Source of the DNA: Acidobacteriaceae bacterium dw_441
GTDB taxonomy: Bacteria; Acidobacteriota; Terriglobia; Terriglobales; Acidobacteriaceae
Length of the DNA stretch: 64,000 nucleotides
Direction of reading: 5' to 3'
NCBI GenBank assembly: GCA_018449715.1
Contig: JAAVVA010000006.1
Span: 331,225 to 395,224, forward strand
The notes beneath the pieces were generated by a model. The model searched no databases, was not told the DNA's origin, and saw only the letters and a list, made by a program, of their open reading frames with translations. Below are positions 43,785 through 53,586 of this stretch, one piece after another (the stretch's first letter is position 1; each line of letters starts with the position of its first letter). Position numbers and translations under genes: made by a program.

Positions 43785-44531
43785 TTAGTTCACCACTGCG
43801 GGAAATTCCTGTAATTCGCCGCCAGCGTGTCTGCGGCTCTCGTTTGAAACGTCGGAGAGTATATTGCCATCCTTGAAGCTGACAATGCGTGACCCGTAGG
43901 CCGCCACATCCATCTCATGCGTAATCAGGACAATCGTGATGCCACGGTCACGCTGCAGAGCCTGGAAGATATCCATTACCTCAATCGAGGTCTTGCTATC
44001 CAAATTTCCCGTAGGCTCGTCAGCAAGCAGAATCGATGGGTTGTTAAGCAGTGCACGCGCAATCGCTACACGCTGCTGCTGACCACCGGAGAGTTGGTTC
44101 GTATGATGGTCATATCGCGCGCCAAGACCAACTGAATCCAGCGCAGCCATCGCACGCTTCTTTCGTTCTGCCGCGGAGATATTGCTCTTACCGTACAGCA
44201 GTGGCAACTCTACATTTTCCAACGCCGAAGTACGCGTCAACAGGTTGAATCCCTGAAACACGAAGCCTATCTGCTCATTTCTCACCAGCGAGATATCGTC
44301 ATCACTAAGCCGTGAAACATCCCGTCCATCAAGAAAGTATTGTCCGCTTGTCGGTTGATCCAGACAGCCGAGAATATGCATCAGAGTGGATTTGCCTGAA
44401 CCCGAAGGCCCAATCACTGAGACGAACTCGCCTTTATGAACATCCATTGAGATCGACCGAAGCGCGTTCACCTGGTGTTCGCCAACGTGATATGTCTTCG
44501 TAAGATTGCGTACAGAGATCACTGGTTCCAT
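43785..44531 (-). CDS. ABC transporter ATP-binding protein, MacB/LolD type
   Basis: A 248-residue ATPase with Walker A GPSGSGKSTLMHILG, signature LSGGQQQRVAIARAL, Walker B LLADEPTGNLDS and the H-loop ITHE. The family is that of LolD/MacB ATPases, which pair with FtsX-type permeases. It is followed by three permease genes at 14, 0 and 5 bases and preceded by an M20 lipoprotein gene, so all are probably one transcript. One ATPase is likely shared among three permeases. Confidence 0.9.
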   Translation of the reverse strand: MEPVISVRNLTKTYHVGEHQVNALRSISMDVHKGEFVSVIGPSGSGKSTLMHILGCLDQPTSGQYFLDGRDVSRLSDDDISLVRNEQIGFVFQGFNLLTRTSALENVELPLLYGKSNISAAERKKRAMAALDSVGLGARYDHHTNQLSGGQQQRVAIARALLNNPSILLADEPTGNLDSKTSIEVMDIFQALQRDRGITIVLITHEMDVAAYGSRIVSFKDGNILSDVSNESRRHAGGELQEFPAVVN

Positions 44532-44640
44532 AGATGCGTTTCCTTTAGTGAGGTGAAGCCGGTAACTAATCTTGTACTGCTACCGGCCTTCTGGAACTCT
44601 TGTCATGTATCGATATAACTGCGATGCTGCCCTTCACTCG

Positions 44641-46344
44641 CTATTGAGTCTTCCCGCTCTTCGGCGCTACAGTCGTTGTCTTGGAGTACAGATAAATTTG
44701 CGTCGCAACCGCCTTTTCCGCTGTCGCCATGCCTGTTACTTTGCCCGCGCCTTCAATTACCCAGTATTCATTAGCAGCATGCGCTCTACCGCCCATACCC
44801 AGACCACCCGACGCAATCGGTAGACCAAGCGGCTTGATATTCGGATCCCCCTGCTCACTGTTGGTAAACAGATACGCAGGCCATGCTCCAGCACCACCAC
44901 TACCTTCCAGGATGCTCGTACCTTCTACGGGCTTCGCGTATTGTGCACCAAAGATGTCATACATTTGCTCAATCGCATGTGCGATGTCGGTGTCATACGA
45001 CATCTTCGACCATGGTTGATCGCCAATAAGTTTGAGCTCTACGTCTGGATAACCATTCTTGTCCAACTGCGCACGGATTTTCTTCAATATGTCCGCAGAA
45101 TGCTGGTAAGGGATGTAGCGAATCGAATGCTTCGAAGTAATCCTGTTCGGGAGAATAGCGCCCGAACCGTTCGCATACATATTGCCGCCCCAGATTCCAT
45201 CCATATTCAGGATCGTGCTGTAGCGCGACATTAATGTCATCTTGTACGGGTCATCGGAGATGAACCTTGCGACCCCAAGATTTTGCGCTGCCTTCTTCAG
45301 ATCCGCTGTCTTGGCCGACGTCTTCAGGGCTTCAAGTTCTTTCGGATTCAGAGGTGCAATATTTTCGTTCCACCCCTGGATTGCTGGCGAGTTTCCATCT
45401 TTTGATATGAGTGAAGCGAGCATCTGGACGTGTCTCCATGCTGGACTGTCCACCGAGCGCTTATAGCTGCCGTGAATATCCGAAACCGTTGGCCCACGCC
45501 CCCACTTTGTTCCGCTCGTGGTCAGCTCGATGTACATCAGCCCCTCGGATCCACCCATCATTCCAAAGGTCGGTACGCCAAACATCAGCATCGCATCGGC
45601 AGACTTTAGAAGATCAGGATGCGTTGTAACAAACTTTCGCAGCCCCATCGACATGCGCTCTTCGTCGCCTTCCGCAATAAATATCAAGTTGACCGGCAGC
45701 TTGCCCATCGAAGCCTTCAGCGACATGATCGCATTCAACTCGGTCATCTGCGGTCCCTTCGAGTTCACCGCGCCACGTCCAACCAGCACCTTCTTCCAAC
45801 TCGGATCAAGGCCTGCAGTCTTGCCATCAACGATACGTGCCTCGAATGGCGGAGCAACCCACAAGTCAGGCTGCGTCACGGGCATCGTGTCATACATCCA
45901 ATACACCAGGAGCGTCTTAGGGGCGCCTTCATCGCAATGTGCATAAACAACGGGATTACCCGGCTGGCCCCACTCGGCCAGGCCCACGTCGTAGACCTTC
46001 GACTCCTGACAACCCAGCTTATCGAAGTAGCCCTTCACCAGTTCCGCAGTCTCAGGAATACCCTCACCGCTATTTGAGACCGATGGCTGCTGAATCCACT
46101 TCTGCAGATTCTCTACGTGCTCGTCTATGTGATCGTCAATGTAGCTGTACACCTTCTGCAGCTCTGGAGGAACGCGACTCATATCTATCTTGAGGGTCTC
46201 GTCTCCATGTGGCCGGATACCAAGCTTTGGCTTCGAAGCGACCTTTGGGGCTTCCTTCGTGCTTCCACCTTTGCTACACCCCGCAATACCAACTGCAAGT
46301 AAAGAGGTGCAGAATATCAGTCGATAAACGCGGGATCCGATCAC
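44641..46344 (-). CDS. M20 family metallo-hydrolase lipoprotein
   Basis: A 567-residue lipoprotein (lipobox VGIAGC near residue 23) of the M20 (CNDP-like) family. Family segments: PSVSNSGEGIPETAELV, VVYAHCDEGAPK, AEGDEERMSMG, VSDIHGSYKRSVDSPAWRHV, and a C-terminal AHAANEYW. The canonical H-x-D metal motif reads MYD (VYWMYDTMPV), and the bridging Asp of the GRGxxD segment is Asn (GRGAVNSKG), as in both paralogs here. It would act in the periplasm on dipeptides or acyl-amino acids if active. GTG start at 46344 with AAGGAG upstream. Followed 110 bases later by the ABC ATPase gene. Confidence 0.82.
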   Translation of the reverse strand: MIGSRVYRLIFCTSLLAVGIAGCSKGGSTKEAPKVASKPKLGIRPHGDETLKIDMSRVPPELQKVYSYIDDHIDEHVENLQKWIQQPSVSNSGEGIPETAELVKGYFDKLGCQESKVYDVGLAEWGQPGNPVVYAHCDEGAPKTLLVYWMYDTMPVTQPDLWVAPPFEARIVDGKTAGLDPSWKKVLVGRGAVNSKGPQMTELNAIMSLKASMGKLPVNLIFIAEGDEERMSMGLRKFVTTHPDLLKSADAMLMFGVPTFGMMGGSEGLMYIELTTSGTKWGRGPTVSDIHGSYKRSVDSPAWRHVQMLASLISKDGNSPAIQGWNENIAPLNPKELEALKTSAKTADLKKAAQNLGVARFISDDPYKMTLMSRYSTILNMDGIWGGNMYANGSGAILPNRITSKHSIRYIPYQHSADILKKIRAQLDKNGYPDVELKLIGDQPWSKMSYDTDIAHAIEQMYDIFGAQYAKPVEGTSILEGSGGAGAWPAYLFTNSEQGDPNIKPLGLPIASGGLGMGGRAHAANEYWVIEGAGKVTGMATAEKAVATQIYLYSKTTTVAPKSGKTQ

Positions 46345-46383
46345 GTGTCCTCTCCTTGAAAGCGAAAGTCATTTTTTACATAC

Positions 46384-46419
46384 GTTGCACGGAGGATGTG
46401 AGTACATCCTCCGTGCAAC
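46384..46419 (-). terminator. strong hairpin between two M20 genes
   Basis: A perfect 16-base stem (GTTGCACGGAGGATGT, loop GAGT, complement), beginning eight bases after the M20 stop at 46427. The minus strand after the stem lacks an immediate T-run (GTATGTAAAAAATG). It may be an mRNA-stabilising or partial-termination hairpin. Confidence 0.5.
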
Positions 46420-46426
46420 TCTGGAA

Positions 46427-48091
46427 TTACTTGCCACTCTTAGTCGGTACCGTCGTGGTGTGAGCGAAGTTATACAGAATCTCGGCAATCGACTTCTCCG
46501 CCGCTGCCATTCCATATGTCTTGCCCGCGCCCTCGATCACGTAGTACTCATTCGCGGCATGTGCTCTGCCTCCTGTACCAACGCGAGCACCAGCGATCGG
46601 CAGTCCCAACGGTTTGATGTTAGGATCACCCTGCTCTGCATTGGTGAACAGATATCCAGGCCATGCACCGGAGCCGCCAGCATCCATCAGAATTGAAGGA
46701 CCATCCGCATGGTTTGCAGGAGGAAGACCGAAGTGTGCGTTCATCTGGTCAACCGAGTGAGCGATATCGCTGTCATACGACATCTTCGACCACGGCTGAT
46801 CACCGACGTAGTGAATCTCAACATCCGGGTAGCCATTCTTATCGAGCTGCGCGCGCAGCTTCTTCAGAATGTCCGCAGAACGCATATTCGGAATGTAACG
46901 GATACTGTGCTTCGAGGTGATCTTGTTCGGAAGAATCGCACCCGAACCATTCGCATACATATTGCCGCCCCAAATGCCGTCCATATTGAATGCCGTGCCG
47001 TGACGCGACATCATAGTTACCTTGACTGGATCGTCCGCGATGAACCGGGCCACTCCCACATCCTTGGCCATCTTCTTCAGATCCATCTTCTTGGCCGACG
47101 CAGCAAGCAGCTTTTCTTCCGAAGGATTCAACGGAACGATATTGTCGTTAAATCCTGCGATCGCTGGCGTATTGCCATCTTTCGAGGTCAACGATGCCAG
47201 CATCTGGATATGACGCCACGCCGGGCTGTCCACCGAACGCTTGAAGATACCGTGGATGTCTGAAACCGTTGGTCCACGGCCCCACTTCGCCCCGCTCGTC
47301 GTCAGTTCAACGTACATTAGCCCTTCGGAGCCACCAAAGCCAAGCATCGCATCTGCATCCTTGAACAGCTCAGGATGCGTCGTCACGAACTTGCGCAGCC
47401 CCATCGACATGCGCTCTTCGTCGCCCTCTGCTACGAAGATCAGGTTCACGGGCAGCTTGCCCAGCGCCTGCTTCAGCGAGTAGATCGCGTTGTACTGCGT
47501 CATCTCTGGTCCCTTGGTGTTTGTTGCACCACGACCGATAAGTACCTTCTTGATCGCGGGATCAATACCCGCAGTCTTGCCATCCACGATGCGAGCTTCG
47601 AAGGGAGGAGCAACCCAGAGATCGGGTTGAGTCACCGGCATCGTGTCATACATCCAGTAAACAACCAGGGTCTTTGGCTGCCCCTCATCGCAGTGAGCAT
47701 AGACGACCGGGTTGCCGGGCTGGCCCCACTCCGTCATACCCATGTCGTAGACCTTTGTCTCCTGACAGCCCAGCTTGTCGAGCATCCCCTTAACCATTTC
47801 AGCCGTTTCAGGAATACCCTCACCACTATTGGAGATAGAGGGCTGCTGAATCATCTTCTGCAACGCCTCGACGTGTTCGTCAATATGGTCGTCGATGTAC
47901 TTGAAGACCTTCTTCATGTCCTCAGGCTCTTTGGATACATCGATCTTCTGAGCCTCGTCTCCGTAAGGACGGATACCGAGCTTCGGCTTTGTCTGTGTCA
48001 CCGGCTTGGAAGCATCCTTCCCTTTGCAGCCGAATACTCCAAGGGCCAGTCCAGCTCCGACTAAGTATGTGATCGCTCGTACTGCACGCAT
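46427..48091 (-). CDS. M20 family metallo-hydrolase lipoprotein
   Basis: A 554-residue lipoprotein (LALGVFGC) closely similar to its neighbour at 44641. Segments include PSISNSGEGIPETAEMV, VVYWMYDTMPV with Met in place of the metal-binding His, GRGATNTKGPEM with Asn in place of Asp, AEGDEERMSMG and SDIHGIFKRSVDSPAWRH. AAGGAG lies before the ATG. The likeness of the two products throughout points to a tandem duplication. Role as for the neighbour; neither substrate nor activity can be read from sequence. Confidence 0.82.
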   Translation of the reverse strand: MRAVRAITYLVGAGLALGVFGCKGKDASKPVTQTKPKLGIRPYGDEAQKIDVSKEPEDMKKVFKYIDDHIDEHVEALQKMIQQPSISNSGEGIPETAEMVKGMLDKLGCQETKVYDMGMTEWGQPGNPVVYAHCDEGQPKTLVVYWMYDTMPVTQPDLWVAPPFEARIVDGKTAGIDPAIKKVLIGRGATNTKGPEMTQYNAIYSLKQALGKLPVNLIFVAEGDEERMSMGLRKFVTTHPELFKDADAMLGFGGSEGLMYVELTTSGAKWGRGPTVSDIHGIFKRSVDSPAWRHIQMLASLTSKDGNTPAIAGFNDNIVPLNPSEEKLLAASAKKMDLKKMAKDVGVARFIADDPVKVTMMSRHGTAFNMDGIWGGNMYANGSGAILPNKITSKHSIRYIPNMRSADILKKLRAQLDKNGYPDVEIHYVGDQPWSKMSYDSDIAHSVDQMNAHFGLPPANHADGPSILMDAGGSGAWPGYLFTNAEQGDPNIKPLGLPIAGARVGTGGRAHAANEYYVIEGAGKTYGMAAAEKSIAEILYNFAHTTTVPTKSGK

Positions 48092-48134
48092 CGTTAGAAT
48101 CTCCTTCGCTAAACAAACATCTTGTTATCGGTTG

Positions 48135-49499
48135 CTAGTTCATCCACTCTTTAGAAACCGGCCGTAGTTGAACCCAGGTTTCATATGCTTTCCAACGTTC
48201 TTCATTCCCTTCGCCCACATACGACTCTCTCAGCATCACCGGGGCGTATGTGTACGTCACGACATAACTACGAAATTCGTTCAGATACTTCAGCGTTTCA
48301 AAGTAGTGATCCATCAAAACTTCTCGCTCGAGTTGTTCACCTGCGCGGACAAACTCCAACTCGCCGCTGAGATACCTTCGCGCAATAATTGGAATCGCTG
48401 GTTCCAGCTCAGCCATCCGCGATTTAACCGCGAGATACCGCTCTGCCGTTTCAGGATTCAGGCCTGCCATGGGATACAAAACCTGCTTCTCCAGCTTTAT
48501 TCGCTCCGCATCTGTAAAAGCGATTTCGCTGGCCAGTACAGCCGCGCCCTCTGATAGAAACGACTGTGGACTGTACGTTGGCTGCACGCTGAACTCTTCT
48601 CTCTTTTCACGCTTCACCAGCGCATCGTCCACCAGCATGTTGAACATGTGGTGGCCCGGATACGTCTCATGGCACGCAAGATCCAGCACTCGATCCACTG
48701 TCAATGGAAAGTCTGTATTAATCGCGATGTCGCTCTTATGTCCGCCACGATAGCGACTAAAGCCTGCCCATGGCTTGTCGCTCGTGTACTCCAGATCGAA
48801 ATGCTCGTCTTTTGGGATGGCAACATATTTTGCCGTCTGCTCCCTGCAGGCGACAATGGCTGCATCCATCACCTGCTTCAGCTTCGTGCGAGGCACAACA
48901 TGTTCTAACTCAAATGCGTCATAGCGCTGGGCCAATCCACCCCTCCCAGGTAACAGCTTCGAAAGCTTCTCCTTAGCTTGCTTCATCTTCTTTTCCGGCA
49001 TTTTCCGAGGAAGCTTCATCTGAAACAAACATTCGATCTCTTCGTCGAAGGTCGTCTTAGCACCCGCCAGATAGGACGCGCGACAGGCTACGGCCCTCAG
49101 TTGCTGAATGAGGTATGTCTTTCGTTCCGACATCTCCTTCTTCGCCTGCAAAACCGCCACAAGCCCGAGAGCTTCTCTGTTTATCTCTACGGCCGAAGGT
49201 GCATTGTGGAGAATATCCGCCACGCTCTCCTTTGCACCGGAGTAATAGTCAAGAGAGTCAGGGTCATGCTCTCCCAACGCAACCGACAGACGCACATAGC
49301 TGCGCGCAACGTCGTTGAGACTGAGTTCATCGCGTCTTGTGGAATGACAGCCCGTAGATCCGATTAAGACAAGTCCCATTCCAAACACCATGAAGAAGCA
49401 GGAAAACCGATGATGCAGGTTGAACTTCAACGTCACCACTTTCAGAAACTTTGTGGGTGGCGTTTTCGCCGCGAAGCAATAACGCCACCTGCTTGTCAC
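48135..49499 (-). CDS. DUF885 family metallopeptidase-like lipoprotein
   Basis: A protein of about 454 residues with a lipobox-like LIGSTGC, then a helical body and the metal motif HETYPGHH (in LACHETYPGHHMFN), followed by SFLSEGAAV with the second glutamate. This is the signature of the DUF885 family, gluzincin-like peptidases. The start is uncertain: GTG 49499 (longest), GTG 49439, TTG 49430 or ATG 49391 would all keep the lipobox, and none has a good ribosome site. It follows the TonB receptor after three bases and precedes two M20 lipoproteins. Periplasmic cleavage of peptides imported by the receptor is the simplest inference. Confidence 0.8.
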   Translation of the reverse strand: MTSRWRYCFAAKTPPTKFLKVVTLKFNLHHRFSCFFMVFGMGLVLIGSTGCHSTRRDELSLNDVARSYVRLSVALGEHDPDSLDYYSGAKESVADILHNAPSAVEINREALGLVAVLQAKKEMSERKTYLIQQLRAVACRASYLAGAKTTFDEEIECLFQMKLPRKMPEKKMKQAKEKLSKLLPGRGGLAQRYDAFELEHVVPRTKLKQVMDAAIVACREQTAKYVAIPKDEHFDLEYTSDKPWAGFSRYRGGHKSDIAINTDFPLTVDRVLDLACHETYPGHHMFNMLVDDALVKREKREEFSVQPTYSPQSFLSEGAAVLASEIAFTDAERIKLEKQVLYPMAGLNPETAERYLAVKSRMAELEPAIPIIARRYLSGELEFVRAGEQLEREVLMDHYFETLKYLNEFRSYVVTYTYAPVMLRESYVGEGNEERWKAYETWVQLRPVSKEWMN

Positions 49500-49502
49500 T
49501 AG

Positions 49503-52500
49503 TTAGAAGAGAATTCGTACTGCCGCCTGCAACTGACGCGGGTCATACGCATTCGTGATTTGACCGAACGAGGCAGTACCCACCTGCGCTGCAGCGCTGA
49601 ATGGATTGAAGAAGGTTGGGTGGTTTGCCGTATTAAAGCTCTCCACACGGAACTGAGCAGCCACCCCCTCGTAGAGGGTAATCTGACGGGCAATCGTCAA
49701 ATCGAGTTGCAGATTATCAGGACCAATCACTGAGTTACGGCGGGTATTGCCAAAAAATCCAGTTGCAGGCTCTGCGAAAGCAGCCGTGTTGAACCACTGC
49801 TTCACCGTCTTGGGACCAGCATTTGGATCACCGACCGTATTTGGCCTGTCGGCGCCGCCAAAGGTCAATGAGCGGTTGCTATTACTGCTTGTGATCGTAA
49901 AAGGACGACCGGTCTGGTAAGCAATAACTCCAGAGACCTGGAAGCCTCCAAACACCGCGGCTTTCCATCCCTGATTGAGCCATGGCTTGTTTTTACCCAG
50001 AGGTAATTCAGCAACTGGGCTGAAGACAACGCGATGCTTCACATTGAAGTCGGATGGGCCGTACTCCAACGTCTTGTCGCGTGGGTTCTGATAGGCACCC
50101 GAGGAATTGCTTCCGCTGCCGGTTCCGCCGGAGTAGTCCATCGACTTGCTCCACGTGTAGGCCAACAGGAATGAGGTTCCATCCTTCAGGTTTTTACGTA
50201 GGCTTGTCTGTAGCGAATTGTAGTTAGAACTATTCGCGTTCAATGCATACGTAACATTGCCGAACTTAGGATCGGGGCGTGTCGCCTGACCACGTGACGC
50301 TATCGGTACGGACAGAGGGACCGTATTGATATTAGGTCCGTATGGCAGCTTAGTACCCTTTGATCCTACATAATTGATCTCGGAAACGATGCTTGACGTC
50401 AGCTGCTGCTGTACACCCAGACTCCACATCTGGATGTAGGTCTCGCGTTGTGCAGGTTCGGCGCCAAACGCTGTGTAGTATCCGGGCGTCCCGCTATTGG
50501 AAGTGAACACTGTCGCCAGAGGAAGCGAGACACCAGCAGTTCGTGACGCCGTAAAGGTTTGCGGCGTACGGACAGGCACCTGGGTATGCGCCGAAATGTA
50601 CTGATTGAATTGGATCGGGCCGTTATAAAAGACGCCGTAACCACCCTTCATCACGGTCGAGTCTTTCCCGAAGGGCTGCCATGCGAATCCAACACGCGGA
50701 GCGAAGTTATTGTTATCGAAATTATATAAATACTTGAATTCAGGCGCATTCGGATCAACCAGAGACAGTAGGGTTGGATCTGTTGGCACCGTCACGCCTT
50801 TTCCTAACTCAATCAAACCCGTGCTTGCGTTGTAGCGCGAGAGAACGTCCTTAGAATCGTATTCAGGTGACGCGTTCTCATAACGGACGCCGAGGTTAAG
50901 CGTCAGGTTCGGACGAATCTTCCAGTCATCCATCGCATAGGCATAGATGGCGAAGTTGCCTTCATGAATGTTTGGTGCGATCGGGTTTCTCGTGGCGGTA
51001 TATGGTATGCCCATCAGCAGATCTGCCATCGGGTTTCCGGTTGTTCCGAGAAAATTGCCGGCTCCTTGCACATTGCGGATGCTGGCGGAATTGAACGTGA
51101 GCGTTCCACGTCCGTTCTGCGTAAAGACCTCCGTCGTGATCGCAAGGAAGCCATCCACACCGAACTGGAACGAGTGGCTACCTTTAGTCCAGTTGGCAGA
51201 GTCATAAATCTCATACTGATTCAGCCACTGATTCTGCGGGATGTTGGTTGGTCCTCCAAGCGTTGCATAGCCGGATACTGCCGTATTTGGAAGCCCCTTG
51301 TTCTCTGGCGTCGGATTCGCAAATACACCCGGAATAGTCGGCAGGTTCGACAGTGTGCGATCTTCGGGCAAGCGAGGCATCTGGAAGCGGTTGTAACCAA
51401 TATTGAGAGTATTCAGAAAACTGGGGCCGAAAATGTGCGTTTCTTGCAAAGTCAGGAAGTGTACGATCTGGTTGAAATTGCACCCACCATATGGAATCGC
51501 TGCATTGCCACAGAGGATATTTGAAGGCTGATAGGTCGGATCATGGAACTCGTTGTAGCTCCCATGCAACGAGTCCTTGTCAGAGATCGTATGATCGATC
51601 TTCACGGTGAACTCATCCATCTTCTCTACCTGGATAGCGCTAAAGGTATAGTTGCTGGTCGGATACGCAGTTGGCGCAGTGGCCGCCAGTCCGGTGGAAC
51701 GACCGTTGGCACCCGATGGATAGAATGACGCGATCTGCTGCCCCAGTTGCGCCGACGCGCTCGTCCACTGCGACACCTGCTTTAGGTCGTAGGTGCCGTC
51801 TGCGCTGCGCGTCAGCGGCTGCCCCGTATATGGGTTGTAGAGAGTTGTGGTGCCGGGGAACACACCAGTAAGCATTGAGGCGCTTGGAACAGTTGCTGTC
51901 TGCGTCGTCTGGCTATTTACCCGCTGGCCTTCATAGCCAGCGAAGAAGAATGTCTTGTCTTTGACAATCGGGCCACCAACCGTAGCACCAAAAGTGTTCT
52001 GGCGGAATGCAGGCTTACGCTGTGTTGGGGGCAGGAAGTAAGGCTTTGCGTTTGCAACCTCGTTACGGATGAACTCATAAACGCTACCATGGAAGTTATT
52101 GGTTCCTGATTTTTCCAGCACAACAATCTGAGCGCCGCTGTATTTTCCGTACTGAGCAGGATAGACGCCAGTCAGCAACTTGAATTCCTGGATCGTCTCA
52201 ACCGAGGGACGATATGATGGCTGCTGCGTACCGATAGCATCGTTGTAGATGCCGTTATACGTGAACATGTTTGTCGACTCGCCGGCGCCCGATACGTTCA
52301 AACCTCCGCGGAATCCCAGCGTTGAACTCTGGCCCGCGGGCGCAGCCCCTGGAGAAAGCAATGCCAGCGAGTAAAATTGGCGGTTCGACAGTGGCATCTC
52401 AACAACCTTCTTGTTGTCGATCAACGCTCCCGACTCGGAAGACTCTGTTTGCGTCAGATTCATGTTTGCTTCAACGCTCACCGTCTCCATATTCGAACCA

Positions 52501-52838
52501 ATGTTCAGCGTTACGTTCTGCGAAGCAGCCTGAGAAACCGTCAGGACAATATTGTTCAGGATGGTGTTACTGAATCCTGGAGCGGAGACCTCCAGCTTGT
52601 ATGGACCTGGAGCCAGGTTTGGGATATCGTAACGGCCACTTGCATCGTCCTGCAGTTTGCGGCTCACGCCTGTCGCCGTATTGGTAACAGTAATCGTTGC
52701 AGTAGTAATCGCAGCGCCTTGCACGTCGGTGACGAGACCGGAAAGAGAGGCGTTCGTGTCCTGCGCATACGCCGCCGAAAACGGCATGATCATGAGAGAA
52801 GCTACAAGAATGAGTCTAGCTGCTTGCTTGAGAAGCAT
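49503..52838 (-). CDS. Oar-like TonB-dependent outer-membrane receptor (peptidase locus)
   Basis: An 1111-residue receptor: signal peptide LILVASLMIMPFSAAYAQ, carboxypeptidase-regulatory-like domain SLSGLVTDVQGAAITTATI, plug with EMPLSNRQFYSLALLSPGA, and a barrel ending AVRILF. GGAG lies nine bases before the ATG. It heads a run of minus-strand genes for peptidases and a MacB-like transporter and is probably the import port for their substrate. The upstream region (52839-53586) carries a nested inverted repeat at 53077-53116 that may be its operator. Confidence 0.86.
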   Translation of the reverse strand: MLLKQAARLILVASLMIMPFSAAYAQDTNASLSGLVTDVQGAAITTATITVTNTATGVSRKLQDDASGRYDIPNLAPGPYKLEVSAPGFSNTILNNIVLTVSQAASQNVTLNIGSNMETVSVEANMNLTQTESSESGALIDNKKVVEMPLSNRQFYSLALLSPGAAPAGQSSTLGFRGGLNVSGAGESTNMFTYNGIYNDAIGTQQPSYRPSVETIQEFKLLTGVYPAQYGKYSGAQIVVLEKSGTNNFHGSVYEFIRNEVANAKPYFLPPTQRKPAFRQNTFGATVGGPIVKDKTFFFAGYEGQRVNSQTTQTATVPSASMLTGVFPGTTTLYNPYTGQPLTRSADGTYDLKQVSQWTSASAQLGQQIASFYPSGANGRSTGLAATAPTAYPTSNYTFSAIQVEKMDEFTVKIDHTISDKDSLHGSYNEFHDPTYQPSNILCGNAAIPYGGCNFNQIVHFLTLQETHIFGPSFLNTLNIGYNRFQMPRLPEDRTLSNLPTIPGVFANPTPENKGLPNTAVSGYATLGGPTNIPQNQWLNQYEIYDSANWTKGSHSFQFGVDGFLAITTEVFTQNGRGTLTFNSASIRNVQGAGNFLGTTGNPMADLLMGIPYTATRNPIAPNIHEGNFAIYAYAMDDWKIRPNLTLNLGVRYENASPEYDSKDVLSRYNASTGLIELGKGVTVPTDPTLLSLVDPNAPEFKYLYNFDNNNFAPRVGFAWQPFGKDSTVMKGGYGVFYNGPIQFNQYISAHTQVPVRTPQTFTASRTAGVSLPLATVFTSNSGTPGYYTAFGAEPAQRETYIQMWSLGVQQQLTSSIVSEINYVGSKGTKLPYGPNINTVPLSVPIASRGQATRPDPKFGNVTYALNANSSNYNSLQTSLRKNLKDGTSFLLAYTWSKSMDYSGGTGSGSNSSGAYQNPRDKTLEYGPSDFNVKHRVVFSPVAELPLGKNKPWLNQGWKAAVFGGFQVSGVIAYQTGRPFTITSSNSNRSLTFGGADRPNTVGDPNAGPKTVKQWFNTAAFAEPATGFFGNTRRNSVIGPDNLQLDLTIARQITLYEGVAAQFRVESFNTANHPTFFNPFSAAAQVGTASFGQITNAYDPRQLQAAVRILF

Positions 52839-53586
52839 AGGGTAGGCTCCAGATACTTTGGTTAGTACATCAATCCACCGCGTGACTGACCACGTCTTAG
52901 CTGGCCAAAGACAACCAATCCTTCATGCGCAACGCTGCGCGCCTGCGATGTATTCGAGCTACACGGCTCCAACGACATCGTCTATAAACAGCCGCTCCCT
53001 GCTGACAGACAACTTTCCCGACAACGCAGTCGGAGATCTGCAGAAAGCAAGCGCACATTTTATGTACAAGAAACGTCGTTTCGGAGATCGGGCTTGTAAA
53101 TACAAGCTCCGAAACGGTGATGCATTGACCAGATTGCGAAGATTATGAAACACCCTGCTGGATCAGCGGAGATCCAACCCACACCACCCACATGGGGCTC
53201 CGTGCATAAAGCAATCTCTCATACTAAGAGCGCAGCACTGATTCTCTGAAAATTCTCATCATCTGGGCCAGGAAATGGCGACTCAGACATCTCCGGCCTT
53301 CTAACGCTCGCTCATTCGTTACAACTGGAAGCGAAACTACAGGACTTCTTGAAACAGAGGCTTCACTGCTATTGCCGACACCTGGTCTTCGCAGAAAACA
53401 CAACTGAAACATTTACATCTCAAAATCATGAACGAAACAAAATCGCTAATGAAGATGATGATTGCATACGACCAAAAAGAGCGTTCGCCATCTCGGTCTG
53501 CCTGTACAGCTTTTGTTGGGTACAGAACATACTGTAACCGTGTATTCAAGAAATAAGTATGCAAATAACGTGGTAGCATCCGAATT
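52839..53586. other. long intergenic region between divergent TonB and Lrp genes
   Basis: No convincing gene in 748 bases. It holds a nested dyad at 53077-53116: outer arms CGTTTCGGAG and CTCCGAAACG, inner arms CTTGTA and TACAAG. An adjacent GAAACGTCGTTTC dyad lies at 53070-53082. It must carry promoters for both genes and is a likely site of Lrp-type control. Confidence 0.5.
53077..53116. repeat. nested inverted repeat, possible operator
   Basis: Ten-base perfect outer arms enclose a six-base inner hairpin (CTTGTAAATACAAG) with an asymmetric ATCGGG on the left. Not followed by a T-run and far from any stop, so an operator or RNA element is more likely than a terminator. Confidence 0.45.
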
